Origin: Achatina immaculata
Lineage: Eukaryota > Mollusca > Gastropoda > Stylommatophora > Achatinidae
Direction of reading: 5' to 3'
DNA length: 64,000 bases
Assembly: GCA_009760885.1 (NCBI GenBank)
Contig: CM019699.1
Location: 41,722,268-41,786,267, forward strand
The translations under genes and the position numbers were made by a program. The notes under the pieces are model-generated. The model was not told the DNA's origin. It did no database searches and saw only the letters and a list, made by a program, of their open reading frames with translations. This document shows, in pieces, positions 44,365-55,522 of this stretch (position 1 is its first letter; each line of letters begins with the position of its first letter).

Positions 44365-45545
44365 TAATAAAAGTAGATAGAGATGTATGGTGCAGTTTTA
44401 CAAGGTGGCAGAGGGAGCGAGTAAAGTGAGAAAAGTGAGAAAAAAACGAATAGAAAGTATGAGAGTGATATGAGAATGTATAAATGAAAAACATACAACA
44501 TCCTATATTTCAGCGTGAGCCTTCTTCGAGGATTACATACACAAACGAGACAAAAACGTATGACTAAGCGCAAAACAATGTAGCATCCTCCAAAAGTAGG
44601 AAACAGCGAAATGCGTGTTCACTAGACGAGGCATAGAGACCAGGCGGGGCCATACAAAGGATAAGCCCATAGAGCCAATCGTAGAGAAGAGGTGGAGAGA
44701 GGGAGGGAAACAGGTGGGGGAATGGCAACAAAAACATGATGGCCGCTAGAGAAGGTGCTGGGGGGGGGAGGGGAGCGGAGAGATAATGAATTGAGAACAT
44801 AAACATCTGCAGTGAGAAAATGTGAAACTAGTGAATAGGACAAGACCCTATACACCTATAGGACGCCAAAGAAGAAGAGAAGGTGGCGATAGGGAGGGGA
44901 GCCAGGAGAAAGAAACAAGAAAGTAGAGTATAAATCACAAAAAGGGAGAGGGTGGAAAACTAAAGAAGTTAAAGGAAGCTGAAGACATTGTTAATTCCAA
45001 CTGGGTGGAGACAGCCAGTCTGGAAAATTAGACGCTATTCTATTACCCTCCGAGATCGTAAATTAGCAGAACAAGCTTGAATCGCACTAATAGAAATGTC
45101 CTGTTTTCCCCTGTGGTTGGTAAGGCAAAGATGTTTAGCCACATGCGTCCAGGCCCTCTTAGAAATATCGTTAAGATGTTGACGAAAACTATCTCCTAAC
45201 GTAAACCGTTCTTCCCTACATACTTCATACCACACGGTTTACACATAATAGCATAAATAACATTGCGTGAAGTGCAAGTGAAACCCTCCTGAATTTTCAT
45301 ACTTTTGGGGGGTGCCACATTACGATAAGTTGTCCGTTTAGTTATACGTTTTTGTCTCGTTTGTGTATGTAATCCTGGAAAAAGGCTCACGCCGAAATAT
45401 CGGATATTGTATTTTTTTCATTTATACATTCTCATCTCACTCTCATACTTTCTATTCGTTTTTTCTCACTTTACTCACCCCGTCTACCACCTTGTAAAAC
45501 TGCACCTCTATCTATCTTTATTATCTGAACCAGTTTTATTGCTGT
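44365..45545 (-). mobile_element. PLE-1 copy flanked by inverted terminal segments
   Basis: The left terminal segment (44365-44990) and right segment (45310-45545) are inverted with respect to each other. Between them is only the GIY-YIG domain on the minus strand (45000-45300: CTSRNVIYAIMCKPCGMKYV, LGDSFRQHLNDISKRAW, AKHLCLTNHRGKQD). RT is missing. Shared strings such as aacatacaacatcctatatt (left) and aatatcggatattgtatttt (right) show the inversion. Confidence 0.87.
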
Positions 45546-45549
45546 CGCT

Positions 45550-45850
45550 ATCCCTTTTATCTCTTCTAAGGAAGCATTGCAGGCTACTGAGCCATCTCTA
45601 CTGACTCAAGATCTCACACACAGACTCCCTGCAAGGGGGAGTGAGTACAGACTTCAGAACGTGTTCTCAAATAGTGCCCCTCTTTTACAGATCTATGCAG
45701 CCATACATGGCCACATGGCTCAGACCTAAGGCAGAATCTGTGGAGCCCCCGGAGGACTTAGAGAAGATTGTGGACTTTATGCTGGCGACCTGGCTTCTGA
45801 TTTAGCATGATCAAGAACTCAAAAGAAGAAGAAGACGTCTGTGGTAAATG
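45550..45850. other. No recognisable gene
   Basis: Slightly GC-richer text with gagcccccggaggacttaga. No family recognised. Confidence 0.4.
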
Positions 45851-45854
45851 GGTT

Positions 45855-46130
45855 CTAGTAATAAAAGTAGAGAGAGATTTTAAAAAAGGTTTTTACAAAA
45901 ACAGAAAGAGTAAAGAAAATGGGCAGGAATAAGCATACCACAAAGTAAGATGAGCACGTATAAATTAAGAACATACAATAAATAATCCAGTATTTCAGCA
46001 AACGCTTTTCTCAAGGAACACGCACAAAAACAATACAACAGATAAAAGCACAAAAATATATGAAAAAATAACACTTATCTCTTGTGGTATCTTCCTTGTA
46101 AGAAAGACGGCAACATCTTTCTATCTTCTT
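45855..46130 (-). mobile_element. PLE-3 terminal segment
   Basis: Matches 20880-21130: aaaatgggcaggaataagca, taaataatccagtatttcag, cacgcacaaaaacaatacaa and gtatcttccttgtaagaaag. It lies in the same (inverted) orientation as that left flank. Confidence 0.8.
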
Positions 46131-46790
46131 GTAAAAGCGAAACATAGAGCTCTGGCAAATTGCAGCATTGTGCTTGCATTACATTTTTCATAAATCTCGG
46201 CAAATCTTTTTCACACAGGTTTTTGAGTGGCATGCGCGTTTCAAGGTCAGTCAAGTGTCTGTTCAAAACAACCAATCAACAGCGAAAAGCCATAACATGT
46301 GAAATAAATTTGTGAACTAATTCATGAGACCATCGAAGAAAACCATCAGTCACTCTCTCACATGCCTGAAATAAGTTATGTTGTCTTCGCCGAAAACCTG
46401 AGCATGCATTACGTTGCTGCGAAGTTTGTCTTCCAGGCTCTTGACACTGGATCAGAACCAACAGCGTCTTGACGTGTACCTCGAGTTTCATGAGATGACT
46501 AACGACGGCTCAGTTTCATCTCTAGGATCATCACGGACGATGAAATTTGGGTTGACCTAGTCTTCTGTGTCTTTGCTGTGTTCCCCAAAATGAAACTGAA
46601 GCTGAAGTATTTGACGGCCTTCAGGAAAAGGACTTCTGTCGTGTTTCTGAGTCGCGGAAGAGACGCTAGAACCGGTGCGTACGTTCCCATGGAGATGGTG
46701 ACTAGAATTAAGTCTGTATTTTTTTTCCAAGGACCAGTCCAAGAACTTTCTGATACCATCCAGTAACTCGTCACAATAACGAAACATTAC
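46075..46790 (-). pseudogene. Unidentified broken coding region
   Basis: Minus-strand stretches in several frames have protein-like composition: FRYCDELLDGIRKFLDWSLE (46790-46720), PRDETEPS (about 46500), CQEPGRQTSQQRNACSGFRR (about 46440), WSHELVHKFISHVMAFRC (about 46290), and LETRMPLKNLCEKDLPRFMK, LYVSLLQEDRKMLPSFLQG (46250-46090). Since it directly joins a PLE-3 terminal segment it may be the N-terminal part of that element. I recognise no known domain. Confidence 0.35.
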
Positions 46791-46985
46791 AGCTTATTTT
46801 CTAACAACGTCGGTTCAGTTTGCCCTGGACCAATATTTAACCACACACAACTCACTTTTTTCCATTTCTTGCTTCGTTGACATGTACTGTAGCAGCACCT
46901 GACGTTATACAGTACTTCACTTAGCAGAGCCTACATTATGTGGAACATCTGATTACGTTCCTAGTCCCACTTGGATGGGCTTTGC

Positions 46986-47013
46986 GGTGCAAAACGTCGT
47001 TGACGTTTGCGCC
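46986..47013. other. 28-bp near-perfect inverted repeat
   Basis: Arms ggtgcaaaacgtc and gacgtttgcgcc around a GTT loop, with one bulged A and one mismatch. It could form a hairpin in RNA or DNA. The neighbourhood 46791-47570 is otherwise AT-rich and unrecognised. Confidence 0.7.
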
Positions 47014-47569
47014 GTGTCCCTAATTAATAAGTACAGAAAAATAAAATATAAGATTGAAATTTCTGTAAATTATCATCAAACGCTTGTTCAGTTGAACTGC
47101 ACTGAAGTTGCTATAGATGTACAATGCAGCTGTGTCTAATGTTGCCTACATTTGTGTATATTCTTGCGACTACAACAACCGTGATGTGCTTCATATTGTG
47201 TAAATCTATTCTTGTAACTAGAACAGACGTGCTGTGCTTTATATTTTATCACTATTTATTATATACTTGTACATTAGAGTTGGACAACATCTGGACAAAA
47301 GTCTTGGTAAATCATTTATTCCTGCTTTGTTTTTAAATTACTTTAGTGTTCTACATAACGCGAAGTAAAATATTCGTAAGCGGAGTAGAATTCTCTAGAA
47401 GCTTAAAAAAAACGGAATTTCATGTATTAGCTTTATTGTTTAGTATCAAAAACAAACAAAAAATTCGAAGTTGCTGTTGAAAGTCGATCTTGTAGTCAGG
47501 ATAATCAATCTCTAAAATATATCACACAGCATCATCATCAGGTGCAGTGCCGACTGGCGTTGGCTATTA

Positions 47570-48690
47570 TGCATCTCTAGAGTACACGATCCTTCATGCA
47601 GGCCATCAGCTCAGTTGGTGATCTCCTCTCACACCATCTCGTCAGACTGTCCAGTATCATTTCTCTTGGTCTTCTTATTGATCTTCTTCCTTCTATTTTT
47701 CCTGTTGTTATAATATTTTCAATGCCCCCTCTTCTTATTGCATATCCTATAAAAGTACATTCTCTCTCTCTTTTTTTTTTGACAATATTTTTTTTGTCTC
47801 TGCAGCTTATTCGCAACATTCTTCTAATAAACCACATTTCTGCTGCTTCCAATGATTTTTGTGCAGACTTGCCTGTTGTCCTTGATTCACTTCCATATAA
47901 AAGATAGGTTCAATATAGCATTTTAGGACTCGTTTTCTAACATTCAAGGATGTGTCGGATAATATGTTTCTCATTCTCTGAAATGCAGTCTTTGCTTGGC
48001 CTATTCTGTTCCTAATTTCTGTTCTGCATTTCCCGTCTGAAATTATTACTGCTCCAAGGTATTTGAATTTCTGCACCTGCTTTCGAATAGTTCCGTTTAA
48101 TTTTATACTGCATGTTGGTGGATTCTGTTTCTTAAATATAACCATAGTCTCTGTGTTTTTGATTTTCAAAGTAAGTCCTTTCTGTTCACTTTCTTTTGTG
48201 ACTTTATCCGAGAGATTTTGTAGGTATTGTTGGTTCTCAGCTATCAGTACTGTGTTGTCAGCATACCGAAGGTTCTTAACCTCCAATTTTTATGCCTGGT
48301 TCTGTGATGATCGTTCTTAGAATATTCTCGCTGTACAGAGAAAAAAGGTCTGGAGATAGTACACATCCTTGTCGCACCCCTTGTTCCAGTTCTATTTTCT
48401 ACTCTGATTGCTGCTTCTTGCTGCCAGTATAGATGTTTTACAATCCTCAGATTTTTGCCGTCTATATTGATGTCTTCAAGCATTTTAATAATTCCATTAT
48501 GTTTCACCTTGTCGAATGCCTTGGTGTAATCAATGAAGCATAAGTAGAGATCTTTCTGTACTTCTAAAGCTCTTTCTGTTAGTGTTCGTAAAACGTAAAT
48601 GGCATTATGTGTTCCATTTCCTTCAACAGGTGTGCATGTTTTCTTAGTAACATTACAAAGTGTGTTTTCAAAATGTATGTTCATATTGAA
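47570..48690 (-). mobile_element. LINE family F, 5'-truncated
   Basis: Minus strand; starts in the RT fingers (GNGTHNAIYVLRTLTERALE) and continues to the 3' end at about 47575. Motif A is LYLCFIDYTKAFDKVKH (about residue 50 of the 48684 stretch), motif C is LRYADNTVLIAENQQ (48286), where the second catalytic D is N. FKYLGAVIISDGKCRTEIRN, RGGIENIITTGKIEGRRS and ANASRHCT close the protein. Frameshifts occur near 48370, 48285 and 47830. The 3' side ends in gatgatgatgctgtg-like repeats. Confidence 0.85.
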
Positions 48691-48904
48691 TGCGCATGGT
48701 TTTACATATCTTTTCGTCTCTTACTTCCAATTAATTTTTGTGGAGTGGGGTGGGAATTGCTAAATACTATATCACTGCCTACGGTCCTGTAATTCATAAA
48801 TGTTAAAACTTTTTGTAACAAAAGTAAGTACAAGTTCATTACTTCATAATGAACTTTACTAAATCTTAGGAAGTTAATGAAAACTGGACATCTTTTATAA
48901 TGTG
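48691..48904. other. No recognisable gene
   Basis: AT-rich sequence between the LINE and the minisatellite. Confidence 0.5.
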
Positions 48905-49215
48905 TCATGAAACTTGTTACATTCTGTGTTCGGTGATCTGTGTTACATTCTGTGTAGGTGATCTGTGTTACATTCTGTGAACGGTGATCTGTGTTACATT
49001 CTGTGTAGGTGATCTGTGTTACATTCTGTGTAGGTGATCTGTGTTACATTCTGTGTAGTGATCTGTGTTACATTCTGTGTAGGTGGCATGTGATACATTC
49101 TGGACATGGTGATCTGTGCCAAATTCTGTGTACGGTGATATGTTACATTCTGTGTATGGAGATCTGTGTTACATTTTGTGCACGGTGATATGTGTTACAT
49201 TATGCGTACGGTGGT
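48905..49215. repeat. 25-bp minisatellite, about 12 units
   Basis: Units of gatctgtgttacattctgtg taggt, with length variants (taggt, tacggt, agt). Confidence 0.93.
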
Positions 49216-50223
49216 TTGTGACTTGAAGAAATAAAGATATCTTGCTGTGTGGAGAAACAGCTTTGGAAGGCAGCGTTCACATGTTGCTGTTGGTTTGAGT
49301 TTCGCGGAGTGTTGTTTGAACTAAATGTTTCTCTTTTGAGGGTCGGATAAATTATGACCAGTACATGTTTGATTAGACGGCCCGATAACAAGTATGTTTG
49401 GCTATGATGACTGGGAGAATGTAGTGGGCGGCTACGGGAAAAGTATGTTTTTTTTAGTGTTAGACTCCACCCCTTCCCGCCAGTACGACGAGTTAACTAG
49501 GACCATATCCAGGCCTCAATCCACCACTGTATTCATCGCGGCCGGTAAGTTGGCTTGAAACAATACAAATAGATTTTCAGGGGAATTAACCTATTTAGCT
49601 TGAGGCGCAAACAATAACGCAGTTCTGCCTCCTCAGTAAATAGGCATTATTGAACTGGAGGTTCGATTTTATCAAAATTTAAACCGTCCAGAAAGGGTTC
49701 GTCAAAGAACCGGTGTATCTCATCTGGATCTCTTGACCGCCTAATGTTTTACTTTAACCTTTTCCCACAAACTATCTGGATAAAACATACAGAAAACCGG
49801 GTCATGTAACATGGAGAAACAAATACAGAAAACTAGGACATATAACGTGGAGAATGCCCCATTCTGTAACAAAAGTCCAGAAAGAAAAAAAAAATATATA
49901 TATATATAAATAATCCAACAACTTACAGACCCATGGGAGTCACTCTTCTTACAGTGTTAGCAAGTGATGAAAAGCTTGTTCTGAGGAAAAAAAGGGGGGT
50001 GGGGGTACTTCTGTTGCTGATTTAGGAACTTGAGAAGTTGATCCACTCTCTATAGTAGAGTTTCAACCATGGTACCAATACCATCCACAAAGACCATAGA
50101 CCTGGAAAATGTAATGACAGGAGACAAAATGAATAGAAGGGCAAAAACCACAACACAATGATTGGCAAAATCTTGTACCACTAACACCTATGAAGGGCAT
50201 ACCCTTGGAAAAGTCCAGACAAT
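49216..50223. other. No gene; one direct near-duplication
   Basis: Two copies of a roughly 40-bp unit (catacagaaaaccgggtcat and aatacagaaaactaggacat) lie at 49788-49855. Otherwise nothing recognised. Confidence 0.5.
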
Positions 50224-50478
50224 ATGATTGATTGATTGATTGATCTTCATTTCAAAATGGTTAAGAACTGAGCACGCAGGCCCGTCTGACACTCTGCCCT
50301 TTATCATACAGCTTTCACTCTGTTCTAGACATTCTACAAATATGCTGCTCGTATAACAAATATAATTAACAATAAAGTAATTACATAAACATATAAATGA
50401 CTAACTACATATGCATAGAAATAACTAACTACATACACATATAAATGACTACCTACCCAACAAAAATTTCAACACTAT

Positions 50479-51101
50479 TCAGAATAAACAATTAACTAAA
50501 TTTGGTGCCTGTAAGAGCAGTCTAAAATAACTTTTTAAGTTTTGTGATTTACTGGGGCATGTAGTCAACATCAAACATATATTGGAAAAGTTTGTAGTTG
50601 AAAAAGGAGTATAGTTTATATTTTTTATACAGCATGGGAGGGTATTCCAAAGATGAGAAGTGGAATAACTAAAGCTTTTCTTGTAAAGGTCAAGTCTAGG
50701 TTTCGGAAGACATGTGTTGTTCAAGCATTGGCTGCACTTTGGGCTAAATTTAAACAGGTTCCATAGATAAGGTAGAGCATGCTCTGAAAGAATTTAATGT
50801 ACCAATTTGGCTTTGTTGAAGAGGAACCTGTTCTTAAGAGGCAGAATTTTGATATGTTTGTGCTGGTTAGCTGTTTGTGCTTGATCTTTGTCATTAAACC
50901 TTTACTGCTCACTTTTGAAGTGAGTAAAGCCTCTTTGTATTTGACACTGAGCAACCGTTCCAGACTGTTGAGCAATAGTCTAAATGTGGTCATATATGTG
51001 ATATGTAGTATGTCTTCCTTGTGTCTTAATCAATGAAATGTTTAATTTTGGCTAACTGGTATACTTTTTGCGCGATGAGTTTTGTTAGACCTTGCACATG
51101 A
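50479..51101 (-). pseudogene. CR1/L2-like ORF2 C-terminal end
   Basis: Minus strand: KVYQLAKIKHFI-like text near 51040-51060, QTITHITTFRLLLNSLERLL, EALLTSKVSSKGL, then NTFPSLLYKKYKLYSFFNYK-type and LDLYKKSFSYSTSHLWNTLP (50670-50620). The last is the typical terminal block of CR1/L2/Jockey-like ORF2 (RxxxGxxSxxYxGxxLWNxLP). Confidence 0.8.
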
Positions 51102-51745
51102 GAGTTCTAAAGCAGATTAATAATTATTGCATGATGTTCACATGTGATGGGGCTCCACTTGATTAAGCTATATAGACTTTGACGATGGTGGTGGTGCTTC
51201 TTTTTGGTGTCTGCATACTAAACGCCAACAGATGAGCTTTCCCCAGGATCAGTCATTCTCTCAGTGGCATAATAAACCAATGCAGGACAGCATTATAAAG
51301 TTATAATAATTTTAATGGTACACTGGATGACGATGAGATGATACGACAAATGTGACAGTGAGTATGAACAATTCCAAGAACACACGTCAGGATGTAACTT
51401 CAAGGCAATGACACAGAACAAGTTCCCAGCGTCTACTGATGTCCTAAGACTTCCACGCCAACAGATTCTTCTGCTACATTCTATTCTAATGATCTATTAC
51501 ATACTAGCTACACATTTCACAGACTGAATAAATTACAACTTCCTAACCAAAATAGAACTTCAACTCTTTCTAGATCCTAAGTCCTAACCGTCATTTTCCT
51601 TTTCCTATCTTGTGTCTGCTCCTTCTTTTTCTAGCCAAGCGACAACCAGAGAATCGTGTTTTCCTGATCACTTTGTACTCAGTTTCTCCCTTTCTAACAA
51701 AAATTACACCAACTGTCCACTTTCTAATATACTGCTACAGTTTTG
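51102..51745. other. Insertion of about 640 bp, class unknown
   Basis: Comparison with 25055-25135, where the LINE sequence is continuous, shows that about 640 bp has been added here. The insert has gatggtggtggtgcttcttt, ccaggatcagtcattctctc and gaatcgtgttttcctgatca. Read on the minus strand it begins tgtagcagtat, has an AATTTATTC-type region, and might be a solo LTR, but clear target duplications are not seen. Confidence 0.5.
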
Positions 51746-53906
51746 GGTCAGATGTTGGCCAATAATAAGACCTAGTGTTTTGTGCTTGCTAACATTTTCT
51801 ATCTGTGATGTTTCTGTACAGAGCCGAAGTGTTGTTTTCATCATGTTCTGTAAGTTTCTGCCTTGTTGCTATGAGAATTGATTTTGTTTTATCAGTATTT
51901 ATAATCATGCCATTGTTGTTGCTCCATCTAATTAGATTGTTTAAGTCGAGCTGAAGAGCTGATTCTTGGTTAAAACAGTCATAGTCACTGGTGTAGACTG
52001 TGCAATCATTGCCAAAAAGGTCACAAGAAGAGTGTTTAAGATGAAGTGAAAGATCATTGATATAGATAGCAAAGCGTAATGGGCCTAGAATAGAACCTTG
52101 TGGAACACTAGTATTAACTGTAGCAGAATTTGACAGAGAATTGTTGAATACTACCTGTTGTCTGTCTGAAAGAAATGATGCAATTAATTTTATTTTGTTA
52201 GGGTGCAGACTATAAATCTTTATTCTTTTTTACTAGAATATCATGGTCAATCATATCAAATGCATTTTTAAAATCAACAAAGATGGCACCACATAGTCTG
52301 TCGTCATTTATGTTTACTAACCAGTTTTCTGTCATTTTGGTGAGAGCCGTGTGCCAGGAAGACTGACTGTCTATGAGTAAATAATTTTTTTGCATGTATC
52401 GTAGAGTTATTTTGTGTATGTTTTTTCGAGTGGTTTTGATAATGATGATAATATGGATACTGGTCTATAGTTGGTAATACTGTTGGATAACCCAGATTTA
52501 AAGAGAGGATTCAAAAGCCTCGAGGAAATAACATTTTGCAATGCACTGATTGTAAATGTATGTCAGTGTACGTGAAATGACAGGTGCAGCATAACTTAAG
52601 ATATTATTGCTAATATTGTCAAGCCCAGCTGTATTGTTGTTTATTAAGGATAAAAGATAACTGTAAACTTCACTGAGTGTTAAGAATGGAATGTGTAACT
52701 GTTGTTTAGTACATCTGCTATCCAGGAATGATTGTAGTTTATGTAAGTTACATAAGAACGTTGATTTCTTCTCTGAAATGAGTACTGATATGTGCGCTAG
52801 TGTTTGTATGATTGCTGGCATGAAAATCAAATTCTTATCTTTTATTTGATAGTGTATTTATGGCTTTCCAAATTGATTTACTGTCTGATTTATTCTGTAC
52901 TAGATTTACAAACTATTTTTGTCTCTTGTCTTATTAAATATTGAACTTTGTTTCTGAGTAAACGGTAGGTTTTAAAGTCCTTGATTTTCTTTGCCTGGTC
53001 ATTTTCTTTCATGGCATGTAATATTTCAGGTGTTATCCAAGGTGACTTCATCTGGTGTTCTACTCTCATCTCTTTCATGGGGACATGTTTGTCTAATATA
53101 TCTCTAAAGAACTTTAGCCAATGTTCTACTGCCTCATCAGGGTCAGTTAGTTGGTACATGTATGTAAGTGAAGATGCTTGCAAATCATTAAGGAATAATT
53201 CTAGGTTACATTTTTTGAATCTTCTAAATTTCATACTGGCATGATTGTGTTTATGAATTTTATACCCATTTCTTGTCCACATACAGCAGACTGGGTAATG
53301 ATTACTTAATGAAGTATGAGGGGTGTTACATTGAGTGATGTTTTCTGGGTGGGCTACATATATATAATCTAATAATGTGGATGATACTTCTGTCACTTTA
53401 GTAAGTTTGGTGACAATTTGGGAAAAATTGTAGGATATTGCTCCAAGTTGCATTTGATTGTGTTAGATCTCCAAGAATGATAATATCTTTGAACTCCACA
53501 TGGATGATGCATTTGGATTATGGTATAAAATACCACATGGATGATGCATTTGGATTATGGTATAAAAGTCTAACTAATGGATTCTGCTTTGGAATTTAAC
53601 TTCCACCTATATACACTCTACCTTCAATGATTTGAGGTCTTCTCTACAACTAAACTGGATAGCTGTGGAGACATACATTACTAGACCTGTTTCTAGTTTT
53701 CTAGTTGGGTCACGCCAGATCAGGTAACTGTTAATTTTTTCATTGGTTATGTTCCTATTTAAATGGATTTCAGAGAAGCTAAAAACGTGGACATATTTAT
53801 TTAATATGTGTGTTGCTTCAGGAATTTTACCTAATAGGTGGTATACATTCAGATGGCCTATTCGAAGTCCTTCTTTATATAACCATTTTTTGGTAAGTGG
53901 TGTCAT
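51746..53906 (-). pseudogene. CR1/L2-like ORF2: endonuclease and RT
   Basis: N-terminal endonuclease text: EGLRIGHLNVYHLLGKIPEA, VHVFSFSEIHLNRNIT (E-containing motif), YLIWRDPTRKLETGLVMYVS (53906-53607). The next piece (53453-52890) has DYIYVAHPENI and TSLSNHYPVCCMW (the SDH equivalent is SNH), then the linker ending LRNKVQYLIRQE. The RT follows: TAGLDNISNNILSYAAP and IYNQCI fingers (52600-52520), motif A GAIFVDFKNAFDMIDHDIL (52300-52230), then QQVVFNNSLS...TSVPQGSILGPLRF-type text with FAIYINDLS and ANDCTVYTS (52190-51985; motif C ADD is broken). Frames change at least four times. Confidence 0.85.
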
Positions 53907-54289
53907 TTTATATTCTTGTCTACTATTATTGATTTGAAAATAATTCCTATTATTACACTCACTACTGAAGTAACTAACCTTTTAAATACTACATAGAGAC
54001 ACACTCTGTATATTAAACTTTCAACTGGTACACAACTCACCAGCTGAAATAATTAGAGACTGAAAGACCCCTAATTAATGAACAATTAAATGCTCAAATA
54101 TGGGAATTCACTAACAGGTGAAATAATTAAGTATATAGTTCTCACATGCAAACAGATATAACTCACAAACTGTAAGGATCTAAAAAAAATCAACAAGAAT
54201 TAGAAACAGGTAAAAAAGAAAAGAGGGGCAAGAAATAAAATGCAAAGAATTCAAATAAGCTTTCTTTAAAAAAAAAAAAGATATCAGTC

Positions 54290-55520
54290 ACTATGTCATG
54301 CTGAATAACAATTCATTTTTTTGACATTGCGGGTTGAAGGTTTCAGTTTGTGATGGATCACAATGACATTGCCAGCAGTCTGAGGCATGTGATGTGTATA
54401 AGGTGCCATGCCATGTGAATTATGCAGAGATAACATATGTGAATTATGCAGAGACAACATTTGTGAATTATGCAGAGACAACATATGTGAATTATGCAGA
54501 GATAACATATAGACATGACTCAAGGCTGCAGGGCTAAATTGCAACAAATACTGCAGCTATAGATTTCTTTGAGGATCTTGCATGGAACTTGCTTGTGTGT
54601 TGAAGTCTTCCAATGAGTTGTGTGCCTGTGGAAGAACCCTGACATTGTTGAAGCTTGTATCAGCTCGTCTGACAGTTTGAGGCTGACATGAGGGTAGAGG
54701 CAGAAACATGGTGTCATAGTCAGTGGTTTGCAGATACTGAGACAGTCTCTTCATCTGCTATGGACATCACTCTCTATATACGCCCTTTAATAGAGAGTTG
54801 CCAATTAGTAAATGTGTTGCACTGTCCCTGATTTTGTGACTGGGAATTTTCTGTGTATTTTGTTCACATTGTTTTTATTAGATCATGACTGCAGGTGGGA
54901 TGCCTTGTTTGACTGATGTGATTGTTGCGTCCTGTCTGTCTTCTGAGTATCTGGTACAGAGCTTTGTTGTAGTGCATCAAATCTGTTGGTGATCTGGACC
55001 TCAATAGGGTACTCATATGTTGTGCTATGATGGTCTTGCTCACCTGATAAAGAGTCACTGACTTCACTCTGCTTTTGCTGGTCATTTTTCTGGTGAAGCT
55101 TGTTTACACTGGCTGATGATGATGGTTGAGCCTTTGGCTTCACGTTAAGATTACTTTGACTAGCAGCCATTGAATGACTGTGACTACCAGTTTCTGTCAG
55201 GTTGCTTTGTGTAGTTTTTTGCTACTGTTTTTTTCACTGTTCACTAGTTCAATGACCAGCTTCAGTTTCTTATTTCTTCTCTCAGCTGTTAAAACTTATT
55301 TTTTGATACTGTCATTCTCCGTACTGAGTAACTTTACAACTTCTGACTTCATGTCACTGATGAGTATTTTCACGAAGTCTTTAATAGCTTCTGTGAAGTC
55401 GTGGACACAGGGACAAGTAACTGATTTTGTATCTGTTCCAACAGCTTGATGAGAACTGCCCATGTCACTAATTCTAGCAACGCTACTCTGCAAAGATTTT
55501 TCAGAGTTTGATTCAGTTAC
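54290..55520 (-). pseudogene. CR1/L2-like ORF1, C-terminal part
   Basis: Minus-strand ORF1 text downstream of the DNA transposon: SVARISDMGSSHQAVGTD, HDFTEAIKDFVKILISDMKS, KLLSTENDSIKK (coiled-coil-like heptads, 55493-55296), then MAASQSNLNVKPKAQPSSSA and a hydrophilic Q/S/H-rich stretch to 54883. Finally comes a 24-bp repeat block (LSLHNSHM in four copies, 54410-54510). ORF1 proteins of this group bind RNA. Function is inferred only from position. Confidence 0.6.
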
Positions 55521-55522
55521 TA

